A DNA stretch of 64,000 nucleotides from Casuarina equisetifolia (GCA_028551475.1 CM052362.1:18830021-18894020), one strand, 5' to 3'; counted from the first letter of the stretch, positions 11,734-24,014 are shown. Notes: generated by a model from the sequence alone, not told the origin. Numbers and translations: made by a program.

Positions 11734-11905
11734 ACGTGCATAGAGAAGGAATACGTATTATATATTATGTATTCTGTACATACAAGGAAGTTGAAACGTG
11801 GCATTTTGAAGACGTGGCAAGTGCAGGAGAATGCCAGAGTTAGACTATAGTTTTACAAGTGGCACCTGAATAGCCATCGGCACCATTGTTTCATTTAAAC
11901 GTGGC
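11734..11905 (-). promoter_or_regulatory. LEA promoter with three ABRE/G-box cores
   Basis: Upstream of the LEA start are three ACGTGGC words on the plus strand at 11796-11802, 11812-11818 and 11899-11905, plus an ACGTG at 11734-11738. On the minus strand an AT-rich ATAATATATAATA stretch near 11754-11768 could serve as TATA box, 75-90 bp before the ATG. ACGTGGC is the core of the abscisic-acid response element bound by bZIP factors of the ABI5/ABF group, and coupled copies are typical of LEA promoters. The tie to ABA control is inference from the motif cluster. Confidence 0.7.
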
Positions 11906-12630
11906 AAACCCTTCGCATTCTTTTTGGCCGAGTCAATCTCTTCCCTTTCTCTCTCTCCTTTTCCTTTTTTTTTTTTTCCTACTGAATTTCCTTGGATAAA
12001 TATAGATATGAAGATAAGGAGACTTAGATAACTATAAGATTAACTTGATCATATAGTTCAAAAGTTAAGTAGATATATAAATCATTAAATAGCAATATGA
12101 GTAAATGAGCACTTTGCAAGCGTTAGAAATATATCTCCATTCACATAAATCCTTTTACGTCAATGATCATCCACCAGCTGCTGTCTACGATGGGCAAATC
12201 GGAGAATTAGAAAGAACTTATTTCGTTTTCTTTCCCTTCACAAGATTTGAGGGATAGAAGAGTAACTAGCAGCCGCAGCAGCCTATGGTGGCTGCTCAAG
12301 GATTGAAGTACATGTATTCTATGTAAAAGAGTAAGGAAGTGAACCTGCGTCTCATGCATGATTCAGTTCAAATCATTCCTCACAGTACATCTTTTCAAGA
12401 AAATGCAAACCATTCAACTGTTGATGCCTCTTACTGCATTTCAATAACGCAACAGGGGACTTGTTATTGGCTATGCTAAGATAACAACAGTGGTTTTCTC
12501 AAGAAGCCCAAAGGAAATATATAAACGTATATCCAGTATCATAATTACACAGCCGTTATAATGACTGGATAAAACCTGAATTTTCACTGCAAATTTTTAT
12601 CAACTAAGTTCACCCTGGAAATGATACGAT
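11906..12630. other. Intergenic spacer
   Basis: No gene seen. Contains a pyrimidine run (ctctctctcc then T tract) at 11939-11978 and otherwise unremarkable AT-rich sequence, including the 3' flank of the glyoxalase-like gene. Confidence 0.4.
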
Positions 12631-14547
12631 TTATTCCTTTCGAGCCCGACTTGCAACCTCCAACCCATTCCCTGCAAATTTTTCAAAAACAGATTCATTT
12701 TTTTTAATGTGAAATCGTCTGGGATGATAGAAAACTGACATCCTGAATACGTATATATATACTGTTGGAAGGGAGGGAGACGTCAAACTAAAAACATAGT
12801 AGTTTATTTTCAATCTTCAGAGGAACGACTAAATTATAGACTCTAGTTATGAAAGCTTACCGTCTGGATCAAAGAAGAAGATTTGCTTCACCGTCCCATC
12901 AGGCAGAGACCTCTCAAAAGTCTGAATTCCCTTTTCCTGCAAAGGCAACAACGTAGGGAAGCTTTTATTGTACTATTTTTACTTAACGAAATACTGCATA
13001 TGATCTTTGTATATAGAACAATTCTTAAGGAAATTGTGAAACCTACTACACTCGGGAAAGAAAATTATGAAACCTAGTAAAACTAGGAGGACGTTAAAAA
13101 AAGCTCTTCCCCACCTGAGAAGAATCCACAATAGAAATGGCATAACAGACTATAAAGTCCCATTGGGCTGGATATATAAATCTATGGGGTCTATTCTCAA
13201 CACAGCAGTTTGAGCCATTGTTCATCTTCCACCAGAATCTAATGGACTACCAACAAGCAACACTATCTCAATCCATCTCAGTTAATACTCCTCTGCCTCT
13301 CTGTCTCTGCGTCTTTCAATTCCCTTTGCTAAAAGATTTGCTAGGATATATCTATATTCTCTCGACACTCTCTCCATGACAGGGCATAAACTTGGCAATA
13401 CGATTGGGTCCAAAGACACATTTTTGCATTTTTAACTTCCCAGGAAAATGAAAGCCATTTAGATCTACAATTTTCTTGACCACCTTCCTAACTCTCCATT
13501 GGTCCGGTTCCTCGAATCTCTTTTACAGAATTAACATCGGCATTAAATAATGCTACGTAATCTTCTTCCAATCCCTAGACATTTGTAGTATCAGTTTTCT
13601 TGAGCTTTAAACCTGCCTGATTCAACGTCCTCATCCAGCAGCAATTTATTTTTTGAAAACCAAAATTAACAGTCTCCAACAGATTGGTCACGTAGCGAGG
13701 AATACATTTTATATCATTTAATTCGCCTAAATTTGAAACCATTGGCAATTAACAAACCTTGCAGATTCAAGAATGTTCTACCACAAAGGATCACTTTGAA
13801 GCATTCCTATATAGCAAAGCCATTAATTTTACTCATTACGCTAACCGTAACTCTTGTTGAACCTACTTATTCTGAATTCAAAAAGATACTTACGATCATG
13901 CTCACAAGGGGAAAAAAAATAAAAATAAGAATAAACATATGAAAGTGATAACAAGCAAACTGCAAAATCATCGGTGATCCCAAAAGATTGCACGTAAATA
14001 AAAATAAATAAAAAATATCCATTTAATTAACACTCCAACACTGCCAAAAATCAGGACTCCGATACCAACTATTTTCGTCAGCTTAGAATATTGAACACGG
14101 ATTGAATGGCAGGGGTGTAAAAGGAAACAGAGTAGGCGGGTACCTTGAGAGTTCGCACAAAAGACTCGAAATTGGTGACGGAGAAGCAGATATGGTGACC
14201 TCTGGGGAGATGGCTGGGGTCAGCCACAGGTGACGTGGCGCTCCAGGGACCTTCGGGAAGCTTTGTGCTGGGGTTCCTCTCGATCAGGTGGAGTTGGAAA
14301 GCCGAACCCAGATTCAACCATATGACCTTAAACTCCCCGAAGTTTGGGCTATCAATCTCCTCAAACCCAAAAATCTGTACCATCCAAAGAAAGCAAAGGT
14401 TTAGATAAAAACATTGAGAAAAACAAAGGTTCTGGATGATGAGTCTCGGAGGAGGACCTCTTTGTAGAAGTTGGCGAGGCGCCTGATGTCCGAGGATTCT
14501 CTGGATACGTGGTTGAGTGACACTCCTTCGGCCACGGATGCTGCCAT
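12631..14547 (-). CDS. Glyoxalase I-like VOC superfamily protein
   Basis: A small single-domain vicinal oxygen chelate protein, annotated in plants as lactoylglutathione lyase/glyoxalase I family. Four exons: 14458-14547, 14144-14374, 12861-12936 and 12631-12671; phases fit and the product is 145 aa, about the length of the Arabidopsis relative I recall as At2g32090. Visible motifs: LNHVSRESSD (His13), FYKEIFGFEEI, HLIERNPSTKLPEGP, LPRGHHICFSV (His91) and FFFDPDGNGLEVASR (Glu137). His13, His91 and Glu137 sit where VOC metal ligands usually lie; His59 is a further candidate. No transit peptide, so a cytosolic place is likely. The last exon is only 41 bp and encodes the strongly conserved GNGLEV end. 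True glyoxalase I activity is unproven for this clade. Confidence 0.9.
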
Positions 14548-15185
14548 GTTTGCTTCTGTGCTTCGACCACTGAATGTCGTAGACGCCTTGAGAGGGATGT
14601 TAGCGTCAGCTGGCAGTTGCTGCGGCCCTTGTCAAAGAGTCGTGGCAAAGCCGGCTTTTTGCGGGTGCCACCGAGCAGTCCAAGCTACCACTGACGGTAT
14701 TAGTGAACCCATTAGGTATACAATGACAGATTAAATATGCAATTTTCTTTTCGACCTTCTTTCTCGCAGAAAAAACATGGAGAGAAAATAATCATCCCTA
14801 GTGACAAAAACCGTGGAGATTTAGTACAGTTCTTTTTTTTTTTTTTTTAATGCTTTTGCGATGTATAGTTAGGAAGGTACTGAAATGTAAAATAAAATCG
14901 TCAAGATGGCAAAGTCAATTTACCATCGGAAAATTTTTCTTGAGAAAGGTAGCGGGTACCATCCATTCAAAGTATAACTTACAGATGATTTATACTTGTA
15001 ATTCATCTTTGAAATGGAAGTTTGATAGATTAACACTATTAGATAAAATATCCCTGAAATTAATTACTCCAAACTTGGGCGGCATTCCCTGTTCTCCAAC
15101 CATTTAACTAGAACATGTCTTCTTCAAAAAGAATTAGTATGCCTTTTTGACAGAAAGCCCTGAAATCGTAAAGAATATGGAGCCA
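14548..15185. other. Spacer between glyoxalase-like and PPR genes
   Basis: No gene seen. Includes a T tract at 14832-14848 and the probable 3' flank of the PPR gene. Several short frames are present but none resembles a known protein. Confidence 0.4.
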
Positions 15186-17495
15186 TCACCAATAATCTGT
15201 ACATGAGCACTGACCATCCTTGAAGCGATGAAACCGATTGTTATCTCTGACAACAATTTCTCTACCAACAATGCCTGAGATAAACTTGATGGCACTATGG
15301 CAGTCTCCACAAATCCTAAGGTTTTTTATGATCCTTATGGGTACACCAGCAGGGATAGTTAAGAGGCCATAGGCAAGAGCAATCTTCTCGCTGTGGTACC
15401 AAACTTCTGATATTTTTTCCTCTTCTTCTAAATCATATAGAGCGAAATTGGTATCAGGTACATACCCAGCTTCCTTCACCTGCCTCCTTAGCTTAGCTAG
15501 CATAGCCTGAATCTCCAAGTTCATTTCATGGGAAGTATCCTTTGCTTGGAAAATGTGGACTGCATTCTTAACAGAGATCCAACTGCACCCTGCACCCTTC
15601 TTCACACCGACGTCCCCCATTTCCTTTCTCACAAGAGTGGCTTCTTCCCACCTGCCAAGTAGGAGGACAAATAAACAGGTCAGAAAACATAACTGCAAGC
15701 ACATACATACAGAATCAAAAAAGCTTATCAACTGTCTGTATTGCAAATTGAACCTCACTATTATGATGATGAAATTTTAAAACCAATGCATTAAGTATCC
15801 CGCGGTACATTGTCCAATGAATTAATGCATATGAATAAAAATGAATTTGATGACACAAAACTTTAGGGAACTTTAAAAATTTTCAGTTTTGAAAGAATGT
15901 CATTACATGCCAGCTGCAGCGAACATATTCGAAAGCACCACATGATTGCCGGGGTCTTTTGGGTCAAGTTCAAATAAGTTATCAGCAGCGATCTTCCCCA
16001 GTTCCGGCTTCCCATATACTTTACAAGCCCCTAAAAGAGCCCCCCAAATTGATATTGTTGGAGGAATTGGCATTCTCTTGATGAATTCATACGCACGCTC
16101 TACCATTCCAGCTCGCCCTAACATGTCCACTACACATGCGTAATGCTCAACTCCTGGCTCAATACCGTATTTCGCTCTCATTGATTCGAAAATTTCCATG
16201 CCCATCTTCACTGATCCTGCCCTGCTACAAGCCGACAACGCACAAACCAAAGTCACATAATTTGGCACCACCTCATTGCTACCAAACTTCATCTCCTCCA
16301 ACAATGCCAAAGCCATGTCTGCATGCCCTTGGTGCGCATATCCACCTAACATCGCATTCCAAGTGATTAGGTTCCTCTCAGGCATCTTCTGAAAGGCTTG
16401 CTTAGCGTCATTTATATTTCCACACTTCCCATACATGTCAACTAATGCACTCCCAACGAATATATCCTCCTCCACGCATGCCTTTACAGCAAGAGCATGG
16501 ACTGACCTACCAAATTCAAGCCCTGAAAGCGCAGCACAAGCGCTCAGAACACTTGAAATAATAAAATCTGTCGGCTTAATGCCTTCTTCCCTAGCTTGCA
16601 AGAACACCATGCAAGCCTTCTCCTCCTCATAATTTTGCAAGTATGCAGTCACCATAGAGCACCAAGAAACATGGTTCCGTTGAGCCATTTTACGGAAAAC
16701 CAACTCGGATGAGCCAACCTGCCCACACTTACCATAGAAATCAATCAGCCCATTCGAGGCCGACATATTTGCCCCAAATCCACTTCGAATTGTGAATCCG
16801 TGTAATTGTTTTCCAAGCTCCAAGTACGAAGCGTCAGAACATGCATTAAGAAATGCACAGAACGTTGTCGAATCTGGCTCGCCACCCACCTGTAAGAACT
16901 CAAAAAACGCGTCAACTGCATTCCGGGGTCGCCCATCAAGCACTGCATTTGAAATATAAGCATTCCACGTCACAATGTTTCTGACAGGCATTTCATCAAA
17001 CAGCTTCCGAGCCTCGTCTCGCAACCCCGTTTTACAATACATATCGAAAGCACTGCACCCCACAAAGACGTCATGTATCTGACCGTCCTTAACCGCAAGG
17101 CCGTGAACCTGTTTCCCGACAACGGACATGCGAAGCGAAGCCGAGGCCTTGAAAGCGCAGGGGAAGGTGAAGTCATTGGGCCGAATACAGTCACGGAGCA
17201 TGTCGGAGAACTGGAGTAGTGCGGAGGCAAAATGGCCGTTTTGGACAAAGCCCGCAATGAGGGCGGTCCAGCTGACGACGGTGCGAGACGGAGTGAGCGA
17301 GAGAACAAGCTGGGCCGTGCAGGGGAGATCGAGTTTGGAGTACATATTGACCAGGTAGTTGAAAAGGAAGGAAGGAAGAGGTGTGTCGAGGGTCCTGATG
17401 ATCTTGGCATGGGCGGCGCGGCCGAGCAGAGAGGAGCGAGTGGTGATTGCCCATTCGACCAGAGCGGCGAGGGAGTTGGGGGTGAGGAACGTCAT
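15186..17495 (-). CDS. MEF11: DYW-type PPR protein, MEF11/LOI1-like RNA editing factor
   Basis: A pentatricopeptide repeat protein of the PLS-DYW class, predicted to act in mitochondrial C-to-U RNA editing. Two exons: 15907-17495 and 15186-15651, joined in phase 2, give 684 aa, the same length I recall for Arabidopsis At4g14850 (MEF11/LOI1). The text agrees along its whole length: LDTPLPSFLFNYLVNMYSKLD, NDFTFPCAFKASASL, DVFVGCSAFDMYCKTGLRDEA, NGLIDFYGKCGQ, SALVDMYGKCGNI, EHYACVVDMLGRAGMVERAYEF and LDPKDPGNHV. Exon 2 holds the E+ and DYW parts: GAGCSWISVKN, a deaminase-like HSEKIALAYGLL, then NLRICGDCH and the terminal DYW. His-Ser-Glu and Cys-x2-Cys zinc ligands are present. At the splice junction the expected Arg of AAAGRW is Met, because the donor reads AT|GTAATG. 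Shares a 452 bp upstream region with the divergent TSR2-like gene. Confidence 0.92.
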
Positions 17496-17947
17496 GGTTG
17501 AGAACCATCACCATAATGCGCAGACTTGGCAAACTTGCTTCAGCGGCATGAAGAGTTATCGCGCTACAACATACAAAGCAAGAACAGAGCGCCTCTCCGA
17601 CAATGGAAAAGTAGTCCTTTTCTGTTAGTGTAATCACCGTTGCTGAAAAGAGTAAGAAATTCTGATCTTCCGCAAGCACGGGAAGGTCACGTGCGGGACT
17701 CGTGTTTACTGCACGTTAGGGCCGGGACAGACCAAAATAGTGGCTCTAACCTCCCCCGAGAGACTCTCCCCCGATCCACACTCTCCTCGCCTCCCTCTCT
17801 CCCATGCTGATAACGTTAAAACCCACCCCTCTCTCCCTCTTTCTCCCTCTCTCTCTTGCTCGGCTCTGGAGAAGGAGAGGGGACGGGGCCAGAGCGGCGT
17901 GAAGGCTGAACCGGAGGCGTCAGCGGCCAAGGTTGTCCGTTTCCTAA
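17496..17947. promoter_or_regulatory. Bidirectional promoter, MEF11-like / TSR2-like
   Basis: Two genes start head to head 452 bp apart (ATG at 17495 on minus, 17948 on plus). The middle and right part is unusually GC rich for the window and holds a CT-rich run at about 17760-17870 (ctctccc, ctctctc repeats), a form often found at plant core promoters and 5' leaders. I see no clear TATA box on either side, which fits housekeeping genes. Confidence 0.6.
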
Positions 17948-18904
17948 ATGGATTCCGTCACCGGGAACCGCGTTGCTACTGCTCGTCATGAGGCAGTCTC
18001 GTCCCTCTGGGAGGGCATCTCCTTGCTTTTCTCCCGATGGGAAGGCCTCCAGATGGCGGTCCAGAACCAGTGGGGTGGTCGCGACTCCCTCCAGAAATCA
18101 CACCAGCTCGCCGCCGATATCTTGTCCTGGCTATCTCAATCCAGAGGTTCATATGTAACAAACTTTTGCACTCACATTCATTTCTTTTATGAAGTAATCA
18201 ATATTCTGGTAAGCGTCTCTTTCCTTTCTTCGATTCGCAGCACCGCCATCGGTGGAGGATGTAGAGAGCGTGCTGCATGAGAGCTTACTCCTCTCCTTCA
18301 ACACAGAGATCGAGGATGGTAGTATTGAGGAGGTGGTGCAACCTAGTCGCTCTCTTCCTGTTCGCTTTTTTGGAGACATGCATGAACTATTGCTGTACCT
18401 TCGACTCAGACGGCCGTTAATACAGTTAACGAACATGTTTGGTAGCTAGATCATGCAGCAGTCAAAAGCTTTCCAAGCTCAGCGCTAACGTATCATTTGA
18501 AAATTTATAGAGGATGATTAATAATTGGAAACAGCATTTGTGAAGGAATTTTCTCCCCAAGGACCACTTTCATTTGAAATGTTGGGTTCTAAACGGAAAA
18601 TTGAGGGATCCTTCTTCGGGGAGTTATAGAACATATCTGTGTGGTGCGATTTGGTTTGTGTTTTTGTTCTTAGATGCGATGTATTTGTTCGGTAATGATT
18701 GTTTTGTGACAACCTGAATTGAATGCTTTTAACAAAATTGATCAACCTTTTCTATCTCCGAATATATTGGTTTGCTGCTTCCATTTATTGAATGTTTGCC
18801 CATTCTCGCTAATTAAGCAGGTGGCAGAACAGTTGATGATTATGCATGAAGAATACCTCATAGAAATTGTTAGTCATTGCAACATCAACGAAACCCAGCT
18901 CTGA
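17948..18904 (+). CDS. TSR2-like pre-rRNA processing protein, possibly 3'-truncated
   Basis: TSR2 escorts ribosomal protein eS26 during small-subunit assembly; the plant family shares an N-terminal helical domain. Exons 17948-18146, 18241-18332 and 18821-18904 join in frame (phases 1, 0) to give 124 aa. Exon 1 reads ARHEAVSSLWEGISLLFSRW and VQNQWGGRDS.QKS.QLAADI, exon 2 SVEDVESVLHESLL.SFNTEIEDGSIEE, exon 3 VAEQLMIMHEE, all good family matches. After MIMHEE the frame reads YLIEIVSHCNINETQL and stops, unlike the usual ECLEGN.. continuation, and the acidic C-terminal half (family length is roughly 180-200 aa) is not found. Either a further exon was missed or the gene has lost its 3' end. Divergent from the MEF11-like gene. 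Confidence 0.75.
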
Positions 18905-19683
18905 ATCAGAACTTGATCCTCACGGCAGACAGGTACCTTGGGTTACATCCACCAGCCTAAACACCTGTAACTACTAAATGCTTCGATTTGGCTAAATTGT
19001 GAAAATGATATTAAACTCTCTGTTCTGCAGATACACCATATTCTTCCAAATAAAATTGATATAATTAGGATAAATTGCAGAAGAAGATTTGCAGTTATTG
19101 ATGTTCTATCTTTATCCGAACATCAGGTGGTTTGGCAGAAGTGTAGACGGGTAAGAGAGATGAGGCATCGGAAATAGAGATCTGCTGTGAAAGTGAGACT
19201 TCTGCTGAAGCGAGGATAGGGAAGCCGAGATAGCCGTTGCAGCCGAAGGCCGATGCTTGGTGCCCTCTACAGCCACAGTAAGAGTTAACGGGATCACTTC
19301 AAAACGCAGGAACCTACATTCGGTTCTACAATTCTACAATGTACTAAGTCTTATTTTGTATGTGCTATATTAAGCACAGATTTAATGTCATGCTGATCGA
19401 AGTGAACTGCCTATGTGCTTTGTCCCATGCTCCAGTGCTTCTTTCCTCTTCTATATCGTCATTCCTGAGGCTGAAAATCGGACATCTAAGTGTTGAAATG
19501 CAGGCATAATAAGGTTAATCTGTAGGGCAGTGACCCCTCATCACAGACGAACTAGGTTCTAAATAGGGTAAGTTAACTTGCACAAAAAGAAGAGCTCAGA
19601 TGCGCATGTTTTCGTCTGGAAATCAGACGATCTTGATGGACCCTAACCATCATTTGAGGGTCAGAGTCATCACCGCTCCGTGG
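18905..19683. other. Spacer 3' of the TSR2-like gene
   Basis: Searched in three plus frames for the missing TSR2 C-terminus and found no acidic tail. A frame at about 18860-18950 reads SSESELDPHGRQ before a GT, but I cannot tie it to TSR2. Otherwise no gene seen. Confidence 0.4.
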
Positions 19684-19754
19684 TGCACCAGCCGGGAATC
19701 GAACCCGGGTCTGTACCGTGGCAGGGTACTATTCTTCCACTAGACCACTGGTGC
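19684..19754 (-). tRNA. tRNA-Gly (GCC)
   Basis: A 71-nt tRNA gene on the minus strand that starts GCACCAGTGGTCTAGTGG and ends GGTTCGATTCCCGGCTGGTGCA without a CCA tail. The acceptor stem pairs GCACCAG with CTGGTGC. The anticodon stem GTACC/GGTAC closes the loop CTGCCAC, giving anticodon GCC at 19722-19720. The T arm holds the box B sequence GGTTCGATTCC. There is no intron. A short T run follows only loosely. Compared with the common plant tRNA-Gly, the D loop has GTGGAAG rather than GTGGTAG, a single base difference. Confidence 0.95.
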
Positions 19755-22599
19755 TTATTGTACAATTGCCCCACTAATAATAATATCGTTGTGTATAAAA
19801 AGGTATCAAAGACCTTATGTAATTTAAGATAAATTATTAAGGGTTAAAAATTATGTAGAATTCGACAATTTGTATTTATTTGGCTTACGAGGGAAAAAAT
19901 TATACAGTGAATAAATTTTACTTGTTATTAATCACTGGGAAACCACATAAGAGATTTTATGAAAAGTTTAGAAACCCCATATACAATCTTGAAGCCCTGA
20001 AGTCTACTTATCTCTAAAACGCCTCCTTAAAAAGATGAGTGCTCAATGTTTATGAAGCATTTTACAAGGGTCAACCTTTTTATCGTAGGAGTGAGTGTAT
20101 GATACTTCTTAAGCTTAGTCTTATTTTGTCAATAAATGACTAATCCAATAATGGGATTGGGTTAGTACACACATGAAGGTGTTTAATTTTGATACCATAT
20201 TAAATACTTAAAGTCACTTTTTCTTAAAAATTCAAATCGGAGAAATGAGTGTGAATGCTCAAAAAACACTTTTTTGGCATAACAACATAAGTATTGTCGT
20301 AGGCACTAGTTGACTTTTTTCATCTACCCATCAATATGCAAGTAATATGCTACCCTTGATGTCCCAAAGCCCATAATTGGCCCCTTGAGAAGTGAGTTCT
20401 TGAAAATTGGACCCATCTTGTTCCAATAGGTTGTCCAAGTTCATCCTTATTTGCCTTTATGGGCATTTAAGGTTTTGGGATTACCATACACATTTTATTA
20501 TGGTATTAAAGTCATAAATGAGCTTTCACTGTGTTGCATTTCTTTGACTACTTACATTCAATGCTTGTATTAGTCTATACATGAAGAGTGTTAAAGATAT
20601 GTGTTTAGTAGCATAAATATAGGCATTTAACCTTATAAGTTATAATTTTTTTTACCTATAATCTAAAAGTTTTTGGATGAACCTCACACTATAATATACA
20701 AAATCTCATTATTATAAAAGAAAGATAATGAGAATAATATATTTTTATACAATAAAAATATAAAAAATAGATTTTTTTATTATTTGTCTTGGAGTAGGAT
20801 TTCTTTATTTACGTTTAACCAATTTGGGAGTTGCAAATACAAATATACAACATTCTCACAAAATAGCTTAATAAACAATTTGCTTACCAAATAATGAAGG
20901 GAAATTTAGGCTATCAAATCTTAAATTTTGAAATATAATACTTTTTGAGTAAGTGAATTTACAGTTCAAAATACAAAAGAACTTTAGTAATATAATTTGA
21001 TATAACAAGATTTTATGGCATAAAGTTAGAGAGGCCTTTTTTATCTCAATTATGTATAGATGTGCAACCAATTAATGAAAATGAAGATTTACATTATCTA
21101 ATTTGAACTAATAACATCAATAAATATAATTTTGTTAGATGATTAGTTTGTTAGATATACTTTTTACAACATAATGAATTATACAATCACTATATTTGAT
21201 TAACTCATATTATGATTTTTGTTAGTCTTAGGTAGAAAATATAAATCATCTATTTTTTAAATGTACACATACAAAGATGATTTGCAAGATTATCATCTTT
21301 CATAATTGAATTTTATGTTATATTAGAGTAAGGGATGAATAATTGCAATTGACGATTAAAGTAACAAAAATAAAGATTTTGGCTACAAAAAAAATTTAAA
21401 ATTTATTTTTGAACTTGTATTTATTATATATGAGCTGAATGCAATAGAAAATAATTTAAAACAATATAATTGATATCTCAATCTTGTTGGCTAAAGTTAG
21501 AAAAATTATGTGAAAATAATTTTTTTGAAATATAAATTTATTACAAGAAAATATTATTTTGAGTGAAAATTAAAAATTTTGACCTCTATTTTTTTATAAA
21601 TTTTGTAACATTAAATTATATCTCTATGCTTTTGTACATAAATTTTATTAATACAAATTTATATTTTTACCAAAAAAAATAAAAATTTTAGTAGCCTGGC
21701 ATTGCATGAAGGTAGAAGATGTGAAGGACTCATGTGAGCTTATTAGTTATCTTCATATCTGAATAAATTGCTTTTGTACATAAAATTTATTAATGTAAAT
21801 TTACATTGTTATAAAAAAAAAAAAATCAAGTAGCCTAGCATTGCATGAAGGTAGGGGATGTAAAGGACTTATATGGACTTATTAGTTGTCTCCATATCCG
21901 AACAAACTGCTTTTATTTTTTATAGCCACATAAGTTTTTTGGATATCATATTTATAAGTTTTCCTAGAAAAAAAAGAAGATTTTACCTCGTGAAAGGACT
22001 TTTTTATCATTACTTCACTTGGACTGCACTATCAAATGCAACCCACGTGGAAAATACCAACAGAACCAAGAAATTAATTTTGATTGAAATACATATTTAT
22101 TCCAAGAAATAAAGGAAAATGAGGGACGAGAGAACTCCCACTGTTCCGAATGCGTGTTATTTTTTCATTGGTCCTCGCTTCTTTGATCCGGATCCAAAGA
22201 TACAAATAAGTTCCGGATGAATGTTTAGGAATTTTTTTTAAAAATGTTATCAGATTTAGTTTTCGACCAATATTCTTGTTTTAATTAATTTAACGTATAA
22301 GTTTATAAATATATTAGTTCAATTATTTTTTTGTATTGTTCAGTAAACATTTTAAAAATTGTGCTTTTTTTTTTTTTTTAAAAAGATAAGGTGGTCGTCA
22401 GTGTAACTTAAAACCACCAAATTTTTCGATATTTTAACTGAAATAACGGAAATAACGTAATAAGGCAAAAATTTTTAAAACTAATATCTACTCGTAAAAG
22501 TGGAATTTTGATTTGAAGAAATAAAAATTAGTGTCTTCGCGAGGAATCGAGAAGAATTGACATGGTTTAAATTCCTGATGCAATTTAGAATATTTATAT
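19755..22599. other. AT-rich intergenic region
   Basis: Very AT-rich sequence with no plausible gene; short frames are lysine, isoleucine and phenylalanine rich as expected by chance. It includes a ~140 bp tandem duplication at 21629-21908 and an A/T homopolymer zone near 22365-22385. Confidence 0.5.
21629..21908. repeat. Tandem duplication of a ~140 bp unit
   Basis: The unit begins gcttttgtacataaa and contains tagcct.gcattgcatgaaggtag. Copy 1 spans about 21629-21769 and copy 2 about 21770-21908; the next start of the unit at 21909 then diverges. Copies share most positions, with differences mostly A/G and T/C changes. Confidence 0.8.
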
Positions 22600-24014
22600 A
22601 TGTACGTACTCTTCCCTGTATTTGATGGTATTTTGCTCAGTGCCTCTGTTCGCGCCTCGCTTGGATTTCCGATTTCTGTTTTCCCAGGTTTTTCTTTCTC
22701 CAACAAAGCAAACTCGTTCCCTGTCCCTGCGCGGTTCAACCTTGTGCTTCCGCGGGAGACGAGGCGATTTGTGGTAATCAGAAACCTTACGTTTCTCTTG
22801 GAGCTGTGAATCCGAACGCTGTTCTTGTGAGGTGATCCTTCAAATCTTCTTCTTATTCCTTTAATCAGGTATATGATGTATGGTTCATTACCATGGAAAC
22901 GAGGGTCAATGGATTTATTTGAATATTTAGGGTTTAGGATATTTATCTGTGTTGCTTATGGGGCTTTTATAGTATTTTCCACTTTGAAGGATGCCATAGA
23001 TCACAATGGGCGGGGTGGTGATTAGGAGTTTGTCGTAGTTTCAAAGCGACAGAATAATCGGATTTGATTGACTTCGTATGCTGAGAGCGAACTAATGGAA
23101 GTAAATTATAATCCAAGAGTTTCACAAAACATTATTGACGGAAAGTGATTCCGCCTTTCTTACGTGTAGAAGCGTATCCATTTGGGTGAGTGCTGAGTTG
23201 AAGGAACTTGTGCCTATTGTCCAAGATTGAGGGTTGGTTTGGTCATCCCTTGTAAGTCGCATGTATCTATTTTGTTCACATACGATTTACCCCCGACTCG
23301 TTGGCCTTGCAGGTCAGGGGTCCCCTTGGCTTACCACAGAGCCAATGAGAAGTCGACTTTACATAGGATTTGAAGGGACGAACGGTTCAAATTTTGCAGG
23401 TCAATTCAAGAAAATTGACGCTACATGTAAATTGTGCCGTGTGATAAATTTAAATGATTCCATTACATGCTGTCATTTTGAGATTTTATTACTGGCAATT
23501 ATTAAGTGGGTGATATTTCAAGATATGGTTCATTCATGATTAGTGGTTCTTGAAGATGTTACATAAGTTAAATGGGTTGATGTAATTTAGCTATGGGAAG
23601 CCTAATGGTGCCCTTTGTAGTTTGTGTATCTTGTATAATTTACAAACGATATTTAAGAAGAGAAGAAATTTTGCGTTCACACATGTGAAATTAAATGTTT
23701 ATAATTCTAGGAAGTTTTATGTCATCTTCTGGGGATTCAGTGCACTAATCTTACTGCATAGTTGATTTTTGAGGGGAATATTGGTTATTGAGTGTTTGCT
23801 GATTAATATGATTCAACAAATGTTTTAATTTCATGCTTTTGTCGTCCATTCTTTATGAAGCACAAACAGGAACAGGAAAGTTTTTAGAGTTAAAAGTGTT
23901 TTTGTATTTTTGAAAATTTTTAGAGGTTTTTGTGCTTTCTTAATTGCTAATAATATCCAAGTGGCTTTCTACAGCTCAGGAACTGCACCAATTTTTGGTT
24001 GGAAAATAGATATC
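22600..24014 (+). other. Probable promoter, 5' leader and leader intron of the PHD gene
   Basis: A C/T- and G-richer island at about 22620-22830 looks like a promoter and first non-coding exon for the downstream plus-strand gene. A polypyrimidine tract and ctacag acceptor at about 23966-23972 precede the first coding exon. A 101-codon frame at 23234-23539 has no recognisable similarity and ends in AT-rich text; it may be part of an alternative leader exon. Exact leader exons cannot be fixed without transcripts. Confidence 0.45.

Noticed and set aside
15903..15912. GC-AG donor for the MEF11-like intron
   Set aside because: A GT donor (AT|GTAATG) three bases on keeps the frame and exactly the family length, so the rarer GC donor is not needed.
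23234..23539. 101-codon plus frame upstream of the PHD gene
   Set aside because: No recognisable similarity and AT-rich end; at most part of a leader.
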